DNA of 64,000 nucleotides. Origin: JBEKTY01 sp049515555. GTDB lineage: Bacteria; Planctomycetota; Planctomycetia; Pirellulales; Thermoguttaceae. The DNA is taken from NCBI GenBank assembly GCA_049515555.1, contig JBEKTY010000020.1, forward strand, positions 5,785 to 69,784, read 5' to 3'. Shown here piece by piece: positions 62,267-64,000 of this stretch; within the stretch, counting starts at the first letter, position 1; every line of letters starts with the position of its first letter. The position numbers and the translations under genes are program-made. The notes under the pieces are model-generated. The model ran no database searches. It was not told where the DNA came from and saw only the letters and a list, made by a program, of their open reading frames with translations.

Positions 62267-62947
62267 ATGGGATTCTTCAAACGCATTTCCGACATCCTTT
62301 CGGCCAATTTCAACGAGTTGGCCGAGCAGTTCGAAGACCCGGAGAAGATGCTCAAACAGGCGATCCGGGAGATGGAGGAGGCCATCGCGGAGGCCACCGG
62401 GCAGACCGCCAAGGCCATGGCCAACGAGAAGACCATGTCGCGCGAATTGGAGCGGAACCGGGCCCAAAGCGCGCAGTGGCAGGGCCGGGCCGTGAAGGCC
62501 GTGGAGGCCGGCGACGATGGCCTCGCGCGCAAAGCGCTGGCCCGCAAGAACGAGCACGAAAAGCTCGTCGCCGCCCTGGAGGACCAGATCCAGGCCGCGG
62601 GCGAGGCCAGCGGCACGTTACGGCGTCAACTCGCCGCCATGAAGGCCAAGCTGGCCGAGGCCAAGCGGAACCTGGCCACGCTGGCCGCGCGCAAACGCGC
62701 GGCCGATTTCCGCAAGAAGCTCGACAGCCAGGCCGCGGGCCTGGCCCCCGAGGTCGATGACAACGCCTTCGCCAAGTTCGACCGCCTCAAGGCCAAAGTC
62801 GAGCAGGCCGAAGCCGAGGCCGAGGCGATGGCCGAACTGCGGGCCACGAACGCGGGCGCCGCGGCCCAAGATATGGCCGAGATCCCGGAGGAAGAACTCG
62901 ACGTGGCCGCCGAACTGGCGGAACTGAAGCAGAAGGTCAAGAAATAG
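62267..62947 (+). CDS. pspA: PspA/IM30-family protein
   Basis: A 226-residue protein beginning MGFFKRISDILSANFNELA, the typical N-terminal amphipathic helix of PspA/Vipp1, followed by EDPEKMLKQAIREMEEAI. The body is a continuous coiled coil rich in A, E, K and Q. PspA binds stressed membranes and helps maintain the proton-motive force. Position next to a rhomboid protease suggests an envelope-stress operon. The upstream site is AACGAGGT. Confidence 0.93.
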   Translation: MGFFKRISDILSANFNELAEQFEDPEKMLKQAIREMEEAIAEATGQTAKAMANEKTMSRELERNRAQSAQWQGRAVKAVEAGDDGLARKALARKNEHEKLVAALEDQIQAAGEASGTLRRQLAAMKAKLAEAKRNLATLAARKRAADFRKKLDSQAAGLAPEVDDNAFAKFDRLKAKVEQAEAEAEAMAELRATNAGAAAQDMAEIPEEELDVAAELAELKQKVKK

Positions 62948-63068
62948 CCTGCCCGCTGCGTCGCCCGGTGCCCCTTGCCGAGGCCACGCAGGAATCGGGA
63001 CCTGTCCGCAGGGGGATTGCGTCCACGAGTGGGCGAGGTATGTTCAGTGAAAGCGCGTGGGGGCCAAA

Positions 63069-64000
63069 ATGGCTGATGCACTCGCCAATGCCGAAGCGGC
63101 ACGCTCCCTGGCCGATTGCCTGGTCGAAGGGACCGCCTGGTCGGTGGGCGACTCCTTGGTCTTGACCCGGGAGTTGGCGCTCCAGGTGCAGGCCCTGCAC
63201 CAGAGCGGCCGGACCCACCGGGCCATTAGCGGCGAGACGGTCACTCTAGCCAGCCCGCGCCAAGCCCGGTTGGGACCGGAGTCGGCCGTGCGTTCCTTCG
63301 GCGGCGAGGACTCCGACCCCGAGTTTTGCCCGCCGGAACTGGCCCGGGGCGAGGCGCTGGAACTCCCTGCCGAGATCGAGTCCGCGACGGCCATTCTGCG
63401 GCAACGTGGCAGCGAGCTTGATCCCCGCCACATCGACCTTTATCAGCTTGGCGTGCTCTTGGGCCGGTTGGTGACGGGCCAGCCGGTGTTGGCGTACCTC
63501 TACAGCCCGACGGTCAAAGCGCAGGTGCCCGCCGTCGTCCGCACGGTGCTCGCCCGGGCCTTGGGTGATGCCCCCGGGCCGTTTGCCGATGATGCGGAGT
63601 TCCTGGTCGGGCTGGACGAGGCAATCCATCAGGCCGACGCCGTGGAAACGCCGACCTCGATGCACGAGACGCCCGCGCGCGGAAGCGTGGTGTGGCCGGA
63701 GGGCAACACGCCGGCCGAAGGCCACGCGCCGGCCCCGGCGCCAAAGGCCACCGGGCCTCTGCCCTTCGAGCGCCTGGGGCATTACCGGATCATCGCCCGG
63801 ATCGGGCGCGGCGGCATGGGCGACGTGTACCAGGGCTACGACGATTCGCTCGATCGCTACGTGGCGATCAAGGTGCTGCCGCCGGAGCTTGCGCGCGATG
63901 AGGACTTCGTCCGCCGCTTCCATGCCGAGGCGACCGCGGCGGCCAGAATAGCCCATCCCAACGTGGTGCCGGTGTACTTCAGCGGCGAAGACGCCGGGCA
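63069..64000 (+). CDS. Serine/threonine protein kinase, 3' part outside window
   Basis: Open from ATG 63069 to the right edge (at least 310 codons). The first ~225 residues are a non-kinase extension of unknown fold (ADALANAEAARSLADCL, LYQLGVLLGRLVTGQPVL). A kinase domain begins near residue 237: LGHYRIIARIGRGGMGDVYQG (glycine-rich loop), VAIKVLPPEL (ATP-binding Lys), FVRRFHAEATAAARIAHPNVVPVYFSGED (Glu helix). Catalytic and activation loops lie beyond the window. Such Hanks-type kinases are abundant in planctomycetes and often fused to extra domains. A GGGGG stretch precedes the start. Confidence 0.9.
   Translation, partial: MADALANAEAARSLADCLVEGTAWSVGDSLVLTRELALQVQALHQSGRTHRAISGETVTLASPRQARLGPESAVRSFGGEDSDPEFCPPELARGEALELPAEIESATAILRQRGSELDPRHIDLYQLGVLLGRLVTGQPVLAYLYSPTVKAQVPAVVRTVLARALGDAPGPFADDAEFLVGLDEAIHQADAVETPTSMHETPARGSVVWPEGNTPAEGHAPAPAPKATGPLPFERLGHYRIIARIGRGGMGDVYQGYDDSLDRYVAIKVLPPELARDEDFVRRFHAEATAAARIAHPNVVPVYFSGEDAG

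Overview
The window looks like a piece of a planctomycete chromosome, probably Pirellulales-like. Supporting signs are high G+C, an ECF-type sigma factor, a rhomboid protease, a PspA homologue and a serine/threonine kinase on the right, a secreted DUF5703-type glycoside hydrolase on the left, and a PEP-CTERM protein. This assignment is inferred from gene content, because no rRNA or core marker is present.

Layout. 1-1593: 5' part of a secreted glycoside-hydrolase-like gene that runs off the left edge. 2452-5921: an IS66-type insertion sequence (tnpA-tnpB-tnpC) with a passenger gene. 5978-7270: a tyrosine integrase ending four bases from a tRNA-Lys(UUU) gene (7275-7347, minus strand). 7309-59535: a ~52 kb integrative element bounded by a 39-bp direct repeat of the 5' half of that tRNA. 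59536-64000: chromosome again, with an intergenic stretch, sigma factor, rhomboid protease, PspA and the start of a kinase.

The element looks like a plasmid-like integrative and mobilizable element. Its left end has a second tyrosine integrase, a SorC-like regulator, an excisionase-like protein and small DNA-metabolism genes. Next come a palindrome-rich oriT candidate, a small presumed accessory protein, and a 2500-residue MobF (TrwC-type) relaxase-helicase carrying ten tandem copies of an unrecognised ~64-residue module. The right end has a RepA-type replication initiator with iteron-like repeats upstream and a GP88-like gene whose ribosome binding site lies in a perfect hairpin. I see no type IV secretion or coupling-protein genes, so transfer would need a helper.

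The middle is accessory cargo. A minus-strand block (23.3-28.3 kb) holds a sigma factor, an acidic protein, an ImmA/IrrE protease, small proteins and a DUF932 protein. A 1529-residue methyltransferase/strawberry-notch helicase follows, related in layout to the phage P1 antirestriction protein DarB, with a second gene apparently embedded in its linker. From 34.4 to 50.1 kb all genes run on the plus strand: a helix-turn-helix protein, SNF2 helicase, zinc-ribbon methyltransferase, type III Mod and Res, then a less G+C-rich cassette of STAS-ATPase, STAS-phosphoribosyltransferase, HD-phosphoribosyltransferase, ThyX, GNAT and a PLP-dependent aminotransferase-like protein. I know of no described system with this composition. 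It is the best candidate here for a new conflict or nucleotide-metabolism system.

Four small proteins sharing one fold signature are spread along the element. Coordinates of repeats and hairpins were read by eye and may be off by a base.
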